Shown piece after piece: positions 33,919-41,681 of a stretch of DNA of 64,000 nucleotides; position 1 is the first letter of the stretch, and every line of letters begins with the position of its first letter. Both the position numbers and the translations under genes were made by a program. The stretch is from Massiliimalia sp050943535 (GTDB lineage: Bacteria > Bacillota > Clostridia > Oscillospirales > Ruminococcaceae), in contig JBMNPJ010000006.1 in the NCBI GenBank assembly GCA_050943535.1, positions 124,001 through 188,000 of the forward strand, written 5' to 3'. The notes under the pieces were generated by a model. It was not told the DNA's origin. It made no database searches and saw nothing but the letters and a program-made list of their open reading frames with translations.

Positions 33919-35187
33919 ATGTCAAAAAAACAAGAAAACAAAGTACCTGCATCCAAAGAAACAGGGGAATTGAAGCCGCAGACTTTGCTCAGCGATCCTT
34001 CACCGAAACTGAATACAGAAGCGGGACTTTTGTTTGGCAATAATAATACCCTGACAGAAGAACAGCTGGAGGCACAGCAGACACAGGAAAAATCCATGTC
34101 TGATTCCGGGCAGCAGACAGAAACTCAAGCAGATCATACAGAGGAAAGTTCTGAAAAATCCGATAAGGTTGTAATTCCTGATTCCTCAGAATTGGAAAAA
34201 ACTCCAGTACATGAAACAGTGCAGGAATTGGCAAAAAACATGAGAAAAATGTGGCGGGAAAAGCGTCAGCAGCATGCAGAAAAACGCCAGAAGGCACAGC
34301 AGGCTTCTCCTGAAAGAAAAACACCTGCTTATCGTAAGAAGCTGCCTATGGCGCTGGTAGGGCTGTTAATTGTCTTCTTTGCCATTATTGGGGTGATCTG
34401 GACAGGAGGATTTGTAATCAATGGAATTGCTTCTGCTGTTCGGCAGGATAATTTGAAAGAGATCCTCAAGGAAAGTGTTTATCCTTTAGTCATTGTAGAT
34501 ACCCCTCAGTTTGAAGATGTGGATACACTGGATTCCAAAGTAGTGATTTCTGCAGGGATTTGGAAATTTATTATGGAAGAAGAAAATCCGACAGAAAAAT
34601 ACGAAACCGATGATTTTGGCAATATGACAGTTCCGCAGGTGGCGATTGAACCGTATATTCGGGAATTGTTTGGAAATACGGTGGAAATAGAACATCAGAT
34701 GATTCCGGACACGGATTTTTATATTCCTTATGATGAGGAAAACCAGGTATATTATATTCCAAAAACACCTCAGATTTTGCCGTATGCACCTAAGATTATG
34801 TCTGTAGAATCTATTGGAAATCAAAAATATGAAGTGGAAGTTGGATATATTTTGGCAGGTCCATTCTGGGATACAGGGCGGTATTTGGAAGATGAACCCA
34901 GCAAGGTAATGAAATATACCATGCAGAAAAACGATTATGACAGCTATCAGATTTTGTCTGTAGAGCAGGTATTGCAGGAAGATGATACGCCATTGTTGTC
35001 TGAACCAGAGTCTTCTGCTTTGAGTGGATTGGAATCACTCCCTCAGGTTTCAGAAGAAAGCAGTTCTTCTCTTCCTGATGTGAGCAGTGAAACATCAGAA
35101 GAATCAGAAACAACCGAATCTTCTGATGAAGATACCTCATCTGATGAATCCTCTCAATCAGATTCATCTGTTGCTCCCACTGAATAA
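33919..35187 (+). CDS. Membrane-anchored protein with disordered ends
   Basis: 422 residues, not recognised. About 130 residues of Lys/Gln/Glu-rich cytoplasmic tail (many QKAQQ-like runs), one membrane span (MALVGLLIVFFAIIGVIWTGGFVI), an extracellular globular region of roughly 200 residues with ISAGIWKFIMEEENPTEKYE and VEIEHQMIPDTDFYIPYDEE, then a Ser/Glu/Thr-rich tail of about 65 residues ending SSVAPTE. The layout suggests a surface protein whose folded domain sits just outside the membrane. AAAGGA lies 12 nt before the ATG. It follows proA closely, but a functional link is not implied. Confidence 0.7.
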   Translation: MSKKQENKVPASKETGELKPQTLLSDPSPKLNTEAGLLFGNNNTLTEEQLEAQQTQEKSMSDSGQQTETQADHTEESSEKSDKVVIPDSSELEKTPVHETVQELAKNMRKMWREKRQQHAEKRQKAQQASPERKTPAYRKKLPMALVGLLIVFFAIIGVIWTGGFVINGIASAVRQDNLKEILKESVYPLVIVDTPQFEDVDTLDSKVVISAGIWKFIMEEENPTEKYETDDFGNMTVPQVAIEPYIRELFGNTVEIEHQMIPDTDFYIPYDEENQVYYIPKTPQILPYAPKIMSVESIGNQKYEVEVGYILAGPFWDTGRYLEDEPSKVMKYTMQKNDYDSYQILSVEQVLQEDDTPLLSEPESSALSGLESLPQVSEESSSSLPDVSSETSEESETTESSDEDTSSDESSQSDSSVAPTE

Positions 35188-35236
35188 TCCGGAGTATTTT
35201 GCTGGATTTTTTAGAAATAGATAGTGAAGGTTAAGG

Positions 35237-35275
35237 AAAGAGAGTGTTGCAGTTTATTTTGCCGCTCTCTTTTTA
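35237..35275 (+). terminator. Terminator after the Ser-rich membrane protein gene
   Basis: AAAGAGAG/CTCTCTTT stem (35237-35244 with 35265-35272) followed by T-residues, 50 bp after the stop. Confidence 0.65.
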
Positions 35276-35327
35276 TTATGACCGAAAAAATATCAGAAAG
35301 TTTTAAGATTTGTTTTTTGTTTTTCCA

Positions 35328-35356
35328 TTGACATTAGCAAAAAAAAGAGATATACT
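35328..35356 (+). promoter_or_regulatory. Consensus promoter of the LTA-synthase-like gene
   Basis: Perfect TTGACA (35328-35333), 17-bp spacer, TATACT (35351-35356). It is about 170 bp upstream of the coding start, leaving a long untranslated leader. The rest of 35188-35524 holds a terminator and the palindrome at 35359. Confidence 0.8.
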
Positions 35357-35358
35357 GA

Positions 35359-35381
35359 CTGTACTACATCAAATAGTACAG
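35359..35381. promoter_or_regulatory. Operator-like palindrome over the transcription start
   Basis: CTGTACTA and TAGTACAG are perfect 8-bp arms separated by 7 bp, beginning 2 bp after the -10 box and covering the predicted +1. A dimeric repressor bound here would block initiation. The regulator is not identified. Confidence 0.5.
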
Positions 35382-35524
35382 TTAATGATAAAAATCGGGC
35401 ATAAAATTTTTCCTGTAGGGAGATAATACTGTAGGACTATGGTACCGGTTTTTGACAAAATGAAAGCTTATAATGATAAAATAAAGAGTTTATAAGCCTA
35501 GATTCTTCATAGGAGCTGTGAAAT

Positions 35525-37291
35525 ATGGAGCAGGGAGATCAGAATACGGCAAAGCAGATATGGAAGACATGGAAGTCTTTTGGAAATACTCGACGCGGAA
35601 AGCAAATTGGGTGGTTTTTGACACTGCTTTGTCCTGTATTTATTGTGTGTATTACCGAAATCAATCAACAGGGAGATTTTTCTTCTTTGTTTCATTTGGT
35701 AACGGAACGTCCTACTGTTTTTGTGTTTGATATTCTTTTGGTAGGTATTTTTTATGTAATGGCATATTTGCTGGCGCGTCGTTCCTGGCTGGCAGGCGCA
35801 ATCATAGGGGGACTTTTTTGGATTCTTTCTAATGTGGAATTTTATCGTTTTCGTGCCAGCGGCACTCACTTTACAGCGGGGGATTTCTCTTTATTTACCA
35901 ATGTGGGAGATGTGGCTGAGTTTGCAAAATTAGAAATTTATCCTATGCAAGTGGTCATTCTTCTGTTGTTGGTTTGTTACATCACAGGAATGTATCTTTG
36001 CTGTGTGAAAATTTGTTGGAACTGGAAAAGAGTCGTTCCTGCGGTATCAACTATTTGTGTGGGGTTAACTTCTTTTTTTGTAATTCCCCAAGTTTCTGAC
36101 GCGGTGTTTACAGTATTTGGCGTAGAGCATGGTGGTGCTTCTAATAGTTTTGTTCAAAAGGAAAAGTTTGAAGCAGACAGTATGATTGCTTTTTTGGCGG
36201 AAAATATTTCAGATACGATTAGTACGGTTCATATTCCAGAGCCGGAAAATTATTCCCGGCAGACGGTGGAAACTTTTGCTGAAGCAGAAGAACCGAAACA
36301 GACCGAACAAATGGAAAAACCAAATGTGATTTTAATTATGAGCGAATCTTATACTGATTTCAGAAGATTTCCCAGCTTAAATGTGCAAGACAGTGCTTAT
36401 GAAGAATTTGACCGTATGGTGTCAGAAGGCGCTAAGGGAACGACAGTTGTTCCAACTTTTGGTGGTTATACAGTAAAAACAGAGTTTGAACTTTTGTTTG
36501 GGCTGCCCATAAAAGGGCTAAATGGAACCCAGGCTCCGCAGTTTTATATAGGAGAAACAGATCAGGCCACCATTGCCCGCCATTTTCAGCAGGAAGGATA
36601 TACCACCGCTTATCTGCATCCTTATTCCTCTGATTTTTATGAGCGTGGAAGATTGATGCCGTATTATGGATTTGATCACATTTATTTTGAACAGGATATG
36701 GATCAAATTTATTTTCGGAATTATTTGGATGATAAGGCGGCATATGATAAAGCTTTAGAGGTTATTTCCGAGGAAGAAGATCCTTGTTACTTGCATATTA
36801 CTACCATGCAGAATCACATGCCTTATGACGATGATAGCCAAAGCCAGTTTGAGTATTATATGGATGGGATTGCCAATACTGATAAGCGCTTAGGAGAGCT
36901 TTGTGATAAGCTGCGGGAATCCCAAGAGCCTACCATTGTCATGTTTGTGGGAGATCATTTTCCTCTCTTTACAGAAGAAAACAGTGTGTATGAAAAGCTG
37001 GGAATTGACGCTGATAATTGTTTGGCGTTATATCAGCAGCCATATGTTATATGGGCTAATTATGAATTTGATCGGTCCATGTTGCCTAGTCAGACAGTGT
37101 CTTCTTTTTATCTGCCTCATGTATTGGAAGATCTTGCAGGATTGGAGCAAAACGAGGCCGACGCAGTGCTGAAAGGGCAGATGGCTTCTACACCGGTATA
37201 TACAACAGAGTACGATCAGGAAAGCCGAAATGAGGCGCTGGATACGCTGACTTATGATTTGATTTTAGGAGATCAGTATGCGGCAGAATAG
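35525..37291 (+). CDS. LTA synthase-like sulfatase-fold transferase
   Basis: 588 residues. Four or five N-terminal membrane spans (about 35-180) and a large extracytoplasmic sulfatase-fold domain: NVILIMSESYTDF (metal-binding Glu), T316 in GGYTVKTEFELLFG at the place of the LtaS catalytic threonine, YLHPYSSDFYERGRLMPYYGFDHIYF, HITTMQNHMPY, and FVGDHFPLF (metal Asp and His). The family transfers glycerol phosphate from phosphatidylglycerol to lipoteichoic acid or membrane glycans. It stands alone behind its own promoter and operator; the acceptor polymer is unknown. Confidence 0.88.
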   Translation: MEQGDQNTAKQIWKTWKSFGNTRRGKQIGWFLTLLCPVFIVCITEINQQGDFSSLFHLVTERPTVFVFDILLVGIFYVMAYLLARRSWLAGAIIGGLFWILSNVEFYRFRASGTHFTAGDFSLFTNVGDVAEFAKLEIYPMQVVILLLLVCYITGMYLCCVKICWNWKRVVPAVSTICVGLTSFFVIPQVSDAVFTVFGVEHGGASNSFVQKEKFEADSMIAFLAENISDTISTVHIPEPENYSRQTVETFAEAEEPKQTEQMEKPNVILIMSESYTDFRRFPSLNVQDSAYEEFDRMVSEGAKGTTVVPTFGGYTVKTEFELLFGLPIKGLNGTQAPQFYIGETDQATIARHFQQEGYTTAYLHPYSSDFYERGRLMPYYGFDHIYFEQDMDQIYFRNYLDDKAAYDKALEVISEEEDPCYLHITTMQNHMPYDDDSQSQFEYYMDGIANTDKRLGELCDKLRESQEPTIVMFVGDHFPLFTEENSVYEKLGIDADNCLALYQQPYVIWANYEFDRSMLPSQTVSSFYLPHVLEDLAGLEQNEADAVLKGQMASTPVYTTEYDQESRNEALDTLTYDLILGDQYAAE

Positions 37292-37324
37292 ATTCCATTT
37301 TGCTGATACCATTTTGTGAATATG

Positions 37325-37388
37325 AGAAAATAGATGACTAGAAAGGGGAGTGTAAATACACTCCCCTTTCTAGTCATCTATTTTCTTT
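37325..37388 (+). terminator. Very long perfect palindrome, terminator of the LTA-synthase-like gene
   Basis: Two perfect 30-bp arms (37325-37354 and 37357-37386) with a 2-bp centre, core GGGGAGTGTA/TACACTCCCC, flanked by A- and T-runs. Much longer than a terminator needs; it could extrude as a cruciform or act in both directions. Confidence 0.8.
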
Positions 37389-37420
37389 AAAAAGGCATAA
37401 ATAGTACATCAATGAACTAC

Positions 37421-37449
37421 TGGACTTTTTTTTTAATATTCGCTATAAT
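37421..37449 (+). promoter_or_regulatory. Promoter of the MATE transporter gene
   Basis: TGGACT (37421-37426), 17-bp spacer, TATAAT (37444-37449). Just upstream (37402-37420) is AGTACATCAATGAACTACT, an imperfect inverted repeat sharing TACATCAA with the operator-like site at 35359. Confidence 0.5.
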
Positions 37450-37525
37450 ATTTTATGCAAATGAAAAATTGAAAGAAATGAAAAAGAAAAAGCTGGGATC
37501 ACACAGCTGAGAAAGGATTGGGAGA

Positions 37526-38941
37526 ATGAAATTTGGACTCAAGCAACTGTTTGAACCTACAGACATGACGCTGGGGGCACCGTGGAAAAAAATTGTGATT
37601 TTTACGGTACCTATGCTGTTGGGGAATATTGCTCAGCAGCTTTATAATACGGTGGACAGTATTATTGTAGGAAAGTATGTAGGCGACAACGCTTTGGCGG
37701 CTGTAGGAAGTGCAGGACCGATTGTAAACTTGCTTTTGGTTTTGTTTATTGGGATTTCTGTAGGAAGCAGCGTTATGGTGTCCCAATATTTTGGAGCAAA
37801 AAGTCGGGAAGAACTTTCTAAAACCATTGGGGCATGTGTAACTTTGACATTTATTTCTTCTTTGCTGATTATGGCGCTGGGGGCGTTTATTACAAGACCT
37901 TTGCTGGAAATTTTACATACGCCGGACAGCATTATTGATTGGTGCGGAAGTTATTTAACAGTTATGTTTTTGGGAATTGCCGGAGTAGCATATTACAATA
38001 TTTTAAGCGGGGTGCTTCGAGGATTGGGCGATTCTATTGCGCCGCTTTTGTATTTAATTGTTGCCACAATCATTAATATTGTATTGGACCTGTGGTTTGT
38101 AGCAGGATTGGGATTGGGTGTTTTTGGTGTAGCATTAGCGACTGTAATTGCCCAGGGGATTTCTGCTATTTTGTGTCTGTGGAAACTGATGCGGATGACC
38201 AGTATCTTTGATTTTAAACTGGAATATCTGAAAATGGACCGCCGACACACATTAACCATTATTCGGTTGGGACTTCCTTCTGGTTTAACTCAGGCAATTT
38301 TCTCCATGGCTATGATTATTGTACAGTCTTTGACCAACAGTTTTGGAGAAATGTTTATCGCTGCCAATGTGATTGTTATGCGTGTGGACGGTTTTGCTAT
38401 GATGCCAAACTTTTCTTTTGGTACAGCAATGACTACCTATGCAGGCCAAAATATTGGTGCAAATCGTTTGGATCGTGTACATAAAGGTACGGTGCAGGGA
38501 ACAGCAATTGCAGTTGGAACCTCTACTGCTATTACCCTGTTAATTTTGCTGTTCGGTAAAAACTTGATGGGGATTTTTACAAGTACTGCGGAATTGGTAG
38601 AACTGAGTATGAATATGATGTGCATTTTGGCAGTAGGGTATATTGCTATGGCAGTGACACAGTCCTTGTCAGGTGTTATGCGCGGTGCAGGTGATACCAT
38701 GACTCCTATGTGGATTTCTTTAATTACCACTGTAGTGATTCGTGTTCCAGTTGCATATGGAATTTCCTGGTTGACTCGGACACCAGAATTGCCTCATGGA
38801 CAGAGTGCATGCGTATTTATTTCTCTGTTAGTTTCCTGGATTTTGGGTGCGCTTTTGACCGTATTCTTTTACAAACGGGGTAAATGGGCTTCAAAGAGCC
38901 TGATTAATGGGAAAGAATCTGTCCAGCCAGCAGAAGAATAA
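37526..38941 (+). CDS. MATE-family efflux transporter
   Basis: 471 residues with 12 predicted membrane spans in two homologous halves (KIVIFTVPMLLGNIAQQLYNTVDSIIVGKYVG ... LGLPSGLTQAIFSMAMIIVQSLTNSFG). A Na+- or H+-driven multidrug exporter in the cytoplasmic membrane; NTVDSIIVGKYVG is a family hallmark. A good GGGAGA site precedes the ATG. Substrate unknown. Monocistronic, ended by the palindrome at 39006. Confidence 0.93.
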   Translation: MKFGLKQLFEPTDMTLGAPWKKIVIFTVPMLLGNIAQQLYNTVDSIIVGKYVGDNALAAVGSAGPIVNLLLVLFIGISVGSSVMVSQYFGAKSREELSKTIGACVTLTFISSLLIMALGAFITRPLLEILHTPDSIIDWCGSYLTVMFLGIAGVAYYNILSGVLRGLGDSIAPLLYLIVATIINIVLDLWFVAGLGLGVFGVALATVIAQGISAILCLWKLMRMTSIFDFKLEYLKMDRRHTLTIIRLGLPSGLTQAIFSMAMIIVQSLTNSFGEMFIAANVIVMRVDGFAMMPNFSFGTAMTTYAGQNIGANRLDRVHKGTVQGTAIAVGTSTAITLLILLFGKNLMGIFTSTAELVELSMNMMCILAVGYIAMAVTQSLSGVMRGAGDTMTPMWISLITTVVIRVPVAYGISWLTRTPELPHGQSACVFISLLVSWILGALLTVFFYKRGKWASKSLINGKESVQPAEE

Positions 38942-39005
38942 GGAAGCCAATTTTGTTGTGCTTGATAGTCGTAGCACAATGAACGCTATCTGTAAATGAA
39001 CTGAT

Positions 39006-39050
39006 AAAAAGAGAGAAATATGACAGCTGTCATATTTCTCTCTTTTTTCT
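39006..39050 (+). terminator. Perfect 42-bp palindrome, terminator of the MATE gene
   Basis: 21-bp arms with no loop (39006-39026 and 39027-39047), centre GACAGCTGTC, ending in TTTTTT. A strong intrinsic terminator. Confidence 0.85.
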
Positions 39051-39172
39051 TTTATTGATGAGCTTGAAAACAGTAGTTTTCTTATAAGAATGAATCTGTG
39101 AATAGAAAAATACCATTGTTGCAGCATACACTTTAAAACGTTTATTCAATGAGTGAAATGCAGACAATAGCA

Positions 39173-39216
39173 AGAAAGGCCCAGTTTGGCATAAAGCGAA
39201 ACTGAGCCTTTTCGAT
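39173..39216 (-). terminator. Terminator of the isomerase/epimerase gene
   Basis: AAAGGCCCAGTTT/AAACTGAGCCTTT stem with one mismatch; on the minus strand it lies 30 bp after the stop at 39245 and is followed by T-rich sequence. Confidence 0.65.
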
Positions 39217-39244
39217 AGATTAATATTTTTATAGTCTACAACTA

Positions 39245-40135
39245 TTATTTATTCCATGGGTTTGGAATAAAGTCGCCGCCGCGGCACCATTTCAGGTAAT
39301 TTAATGCGTGCATCTGAGCAGTCATTTCCCAATCGCCACGGTAAATTGGATCATGATATCCTTCTACGCAAATATCAGATTCGTAGTTGTTCATATGTAA
39401 GATAGAGAAGATGTCTCTCCAGTCAACATCGCCGAATCCAGGAGTGCGCTGAGGAGCAAAATCAACAGCACCGAATACACCGTATTTTCTAACAGCTGTC
39501 ATATCTACGCTGCAGTCTTTACCGTGCATATGGATAATTCTGCCGGTAGGAGCCCATTCCCGCAGCTGAGCAATTGGGTCGATCAGCTGGATGCTCTGAT
39601 GTCCTGGTTCCCATTCCAGACCAAGGTTTTCGTCTGGTACTTCGTTGAACATCATTTCCCAAGCTTTTGGATTAAAACCGATGTTGCATGTAGCACGCTG
39701 CCAGCTGCCGCCCATAGGACAGTTTTCAATTGCCAGTTTCAGGCCATTGTCTGCAGCACGTTTTGCCAAATCACGGAATACTTCACCGAATTTTGGCATA
39801 GCTTTTTCTACGCTTTCGCCCTCATAAGCACCCGCAAAAGTAGATACAATCGGAGCTTCAAAATATTTTGCGGAATCAATGCAGTATTCCAGAGTTTTTT
39901 TATGATCTTCATACTGAATTGCATTGCAGTAATAACCCAAAGAAGCTACCCGAATTCCTGCTTCTTTTACAATTGGCATTAATTCTTCTGCCATTTTTTT
40001 CAGGTCAGCGCCTTCCAGAGACATGTGGAAGTTCAAAGATACACATTCAAATCCAGCTTTTGCTAAATGAGGAAGCCAGTCTTTCGCCATAGGTCCTGGG
40101 ACACAGGTACCAATTTCAATTTGTTTCATTGCCAT
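39245..40135 (-). CDS. Sugar phosphate isomerase/epimerase (AP endonuclease-2-like TIM barrel)
   Basis: 296 residues. TIM-barrel metalloenzyme of the xylose-isomerase-like superfamily (IolE/IolI/D-tagatose-epimerase type): FECVSLNFHMSL, IVSTFAGAYEGESVEKAM, LAIENCPMGGSW (metal Glu), LGLEWEPGHQSI (metal Glu and His), HMHGKDCSVD, PGFGDVDWRDIF and ICVEGYHDPIYRGDWEM (last metal Glu). Interconverts keto sugars or inositol-like compounds in the cytoplasm. AAGGAG lies 11 nt before ATG 40135. Controlled by a promoter overlapping a perfect cre-type site, so probably carbon-repressed. Confidence 0.85.
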   Translation of the reverse strand: MAMKQIEIGTCVPGPMAKDWLPHLAKAGFECVSLNFHMSLEGADLKKMAEELMPIVKEAGIRVASLGYYCNAIQYEDHKKTLEYCIDSAKYFEAPIVSTFAGAYEGESVEKAMPKFGEVFRDLAKRAADNGLKLAIENCPMGGSWQRATCNIGFNPKAWEMMFNEVPDENLGLEWEPGHQSIQLIDPIAQLREWAPTGRIIHMHGKDCSVDMTAVRKYGVFGAVDFAPQRTPGFGDVDWRDIFSILHMNNYESDICVEGYHDPIYRGDWEMTAQMHALNYLKWCRGGDFIPNPWNK

Positions 40136-40195
40136 AATTGATACAACTCCTTTTTTACAATACAAAATAATCTTATCTTTTTCCGAACTGTGTAT

Positions 40196-40209
40196 TGTAA
40201 TCGTTTTCA
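40196..40209. promoter_or_regulatory. Perfect cre/LacI-type operator
   Basis: TGTAATCGTTTTCA matches the CcpA cre consensus TGWAANCGNTNWCA at every fixed position on both strands. On the minus strand it occupies about +1 to +14 of the isomerase promoter, an ideal place for repression. Confidence 0.7.
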
Positions 40210-40238
40210 AAAAACAATATACATAACAATTGTTTTTT
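40209..40238. promoter_or_regulatory. Inverted repeat across the promoter spacer
   Basis: AAAAAACAAT/ATTGTTTTTT, perfect 10-bp arms with a 10-bp spacer lying over the -10 and spacer of the isomerase promoter; a second possible operator. Confidence 0.35.
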
Positions 40239-40243
40239 CGCAA
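40216..40243 (-). promoter_or_regulatory. Promoter of the isomerase/epimerase gene
   Basis: On the minus strand TTGCGA (40243-40238), 16-bp spacer, TATATT (40221-40216). Confidence 0.5.
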
Positions 40244-40357
40244 CTATATAATATCACATTTTGCACAAAAAGTAAAGAGCTTCTTCCAAAAATTATTTTA
40301 TGTGTTTGGAAAAGTTAGGGAAAGGTAACAAATCTTTGTGGTACCATAAAAATTAAA

Positions 40358-40390
40358 AGCCACCACAGAATATTCTGCAGTGGCTTAAAA
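40358..40390 (-). terminator. Terminator of the first URO-D-like gene
   Basis: AGCCACTGCAGAATATTCTGTGGTGGCTTTTAA-type hairpin on the minus strand, 45 bp after the stop at 40430, with a T-run. Confidence 0.7.
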
Positions 40391-40429
40391 ATTATTTATT
40401 ATCTGACAGATATTGAATCACAGAACAGA

Positions 40430-41362
40430 TTAATCGTAATATTTATTGGCATTCCAGAAATCCAGAACCATCTGATACCGTTCAACTGGCATACCGCGGA
40501 ATGGAATATTGCTGGTACAGAAGAAATATCCGCCGCCCGGTTTTCCATTTTCCATTGCATAACGGCAGCTTTCCAGAACCTGTTCGTCAGTACCAGTCTG
40601 CAGGTGAGCACAGTGTACGTTTCCGCACAAAGCAACCTTGTCGCTTACCAGACGTTTTACTTCTTTAATGTCTACGCCTGCCATTGGGTCCAGAGAGTGG
40701 ATGGCATCCGGTTCACAATCTACCAGCATCTGTAAGATTGGCATAATATTACCGTCGGTATGTTTAATAGAATAACCGCCTTCTTCCCGAATGGAACGGC
40801 AGATTTTATGCAGATATGGCTGAATAAATTCTGCGAACATGTCAGGAGATACAAAAGGACCGCTGTTAAAACAGTAGTCGGAGCAGAGTTTCAATGACTG
40901 GATTCCGCCGTCAATATAGCGTTTATTCCGTTCAATTGCTTCCTGAGCATTTTTTTCAGCTACTTTTAAGCCATCTTCCGGATTGTCATAAAGCCAGTAT
41001 ACAAACTGTACCAGTCCGTCACCGTCTGGAATCGCGAAGGTTCCATCTCCGTGGGTAGTCAGCATAAATTCGTCATTGGTCATTTGGTTAATCAGTTTTG
41101 CAGTTTTCAGTGTGTTTTCCAGATTAAAGTAATCTACAGGAATAATAGAATGACCTAAAGCAGTATATACCTTTACCATATATTCGGCATTTTCTGCCAG
41201 AGCTTTTTCCTGTTCAGCCATGGTCATTTTGTCCAGATCTTCCTGATGCAGGAATGGTTTTCCAAAAACAATGTCTTCCAGCTGGTATTCCAGTTCAAAG
41301 GTCGGAACATAGTCAGGCTGTTTGCGCTGCAATACTGTAATAGCACGTTCGCGATGTGTCAT
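40430..41362 (-). CDS. URO-D superfamily protein (methyltransferase-like), copy 1
   Basis: 310 residues of the uroporphyrinogen decarboxylase / MtaA-CmuA TIM-barrel superfamily: MTHRERAITVLQRKQPDYVP at the start, SDYCFNSGPFVSPDMFAEFIQPYLHKI in the middle, then KHTDGN where zinc methyltransferases have H-x-C-G, and GGYFFCTSN near the end. Heme-type UroD is unlikely because no heme genes are nearby and the N-terminal active-site arginine motif is absent. The family includes methylcobalamin-dependent methyltransferases. AAAGGAGAG precedes the ATG. Next to sugar genes; substrate unknown. Confidence 0.8.
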   Translation of the reverse strand: MTHRERAITVLQRKQPDYVPTFELEYQLEDIVFGKPFLHQEDLDKMTMAEQEKALAENAEYMVKVYTALGHSIIPVDYFNLENTLKTAKLINQMTNDEFMLTTHGDGTFAIPDGDGLVQFVYWLYDNPEDGLKVAEKNAQEAIERNKRYIDGGIQSLKLCSDYCFNSGPFVSPDMFAEFIQPYLHKICRSIREEGGYSIKHTDGNIMPILQMLVDCEPDAIHSLDPMAGVDIKEVKRLVSDKVALCGNVHCAHLQTGTDEQVLESCRYAMENGKPGGGYFFCTSNIPFRGMPVERYQMVLDFWNANKYYD

Positions 41363-41681
41363 AGTGGAACTCTCCTTTTGTGGGGTTTTCGCTAAAACCC
41401 AGTTTGACTTACAGATTGATTTTACAGTTAGAAAACCTTTCTCACAGTAAAATCACGAAAAATTTGCAACAGAAATGACTGATTTCCTCAGCACATCCGT
41501 ATCACCTCAGCAATGTTACCACGTTTTTTAGCAAAAGTAAAGAGATGTGCACAATAATTTTTTAGTCCATAAAAAAATTATAAAAATCAAAAAATAATCC
41601 AAAAATTTATATAATTTGATAAAAATGGGTGAACTGTTAAAACAGTCCACCCATTTTTGCGTAGCTTTTTTAAAAAGCTGC
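41363..41681. other. Intergenic region between the two URO-D-like genes
   Basis: 319 bp. On the minus strand a possible promoter, TTTACT - 17 bp - TAACAT, lies near 41500-41550. The right end carries the hairpin AAAAATGGGTG/CACCCATTTTT (41621-41658) that terminates the gene starting at 42815. No gene is visible. Confidence 0.45.
41621..41658 (-). terminator. Terminator of the second URO-D-like gene
   Basis: Interrupted stem of AAAAATGGGTG with CACCCATTTTT and inner AACTG/CAGT, 24 bp after the minus-strand stop at 41682. Confidence 0.7.
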
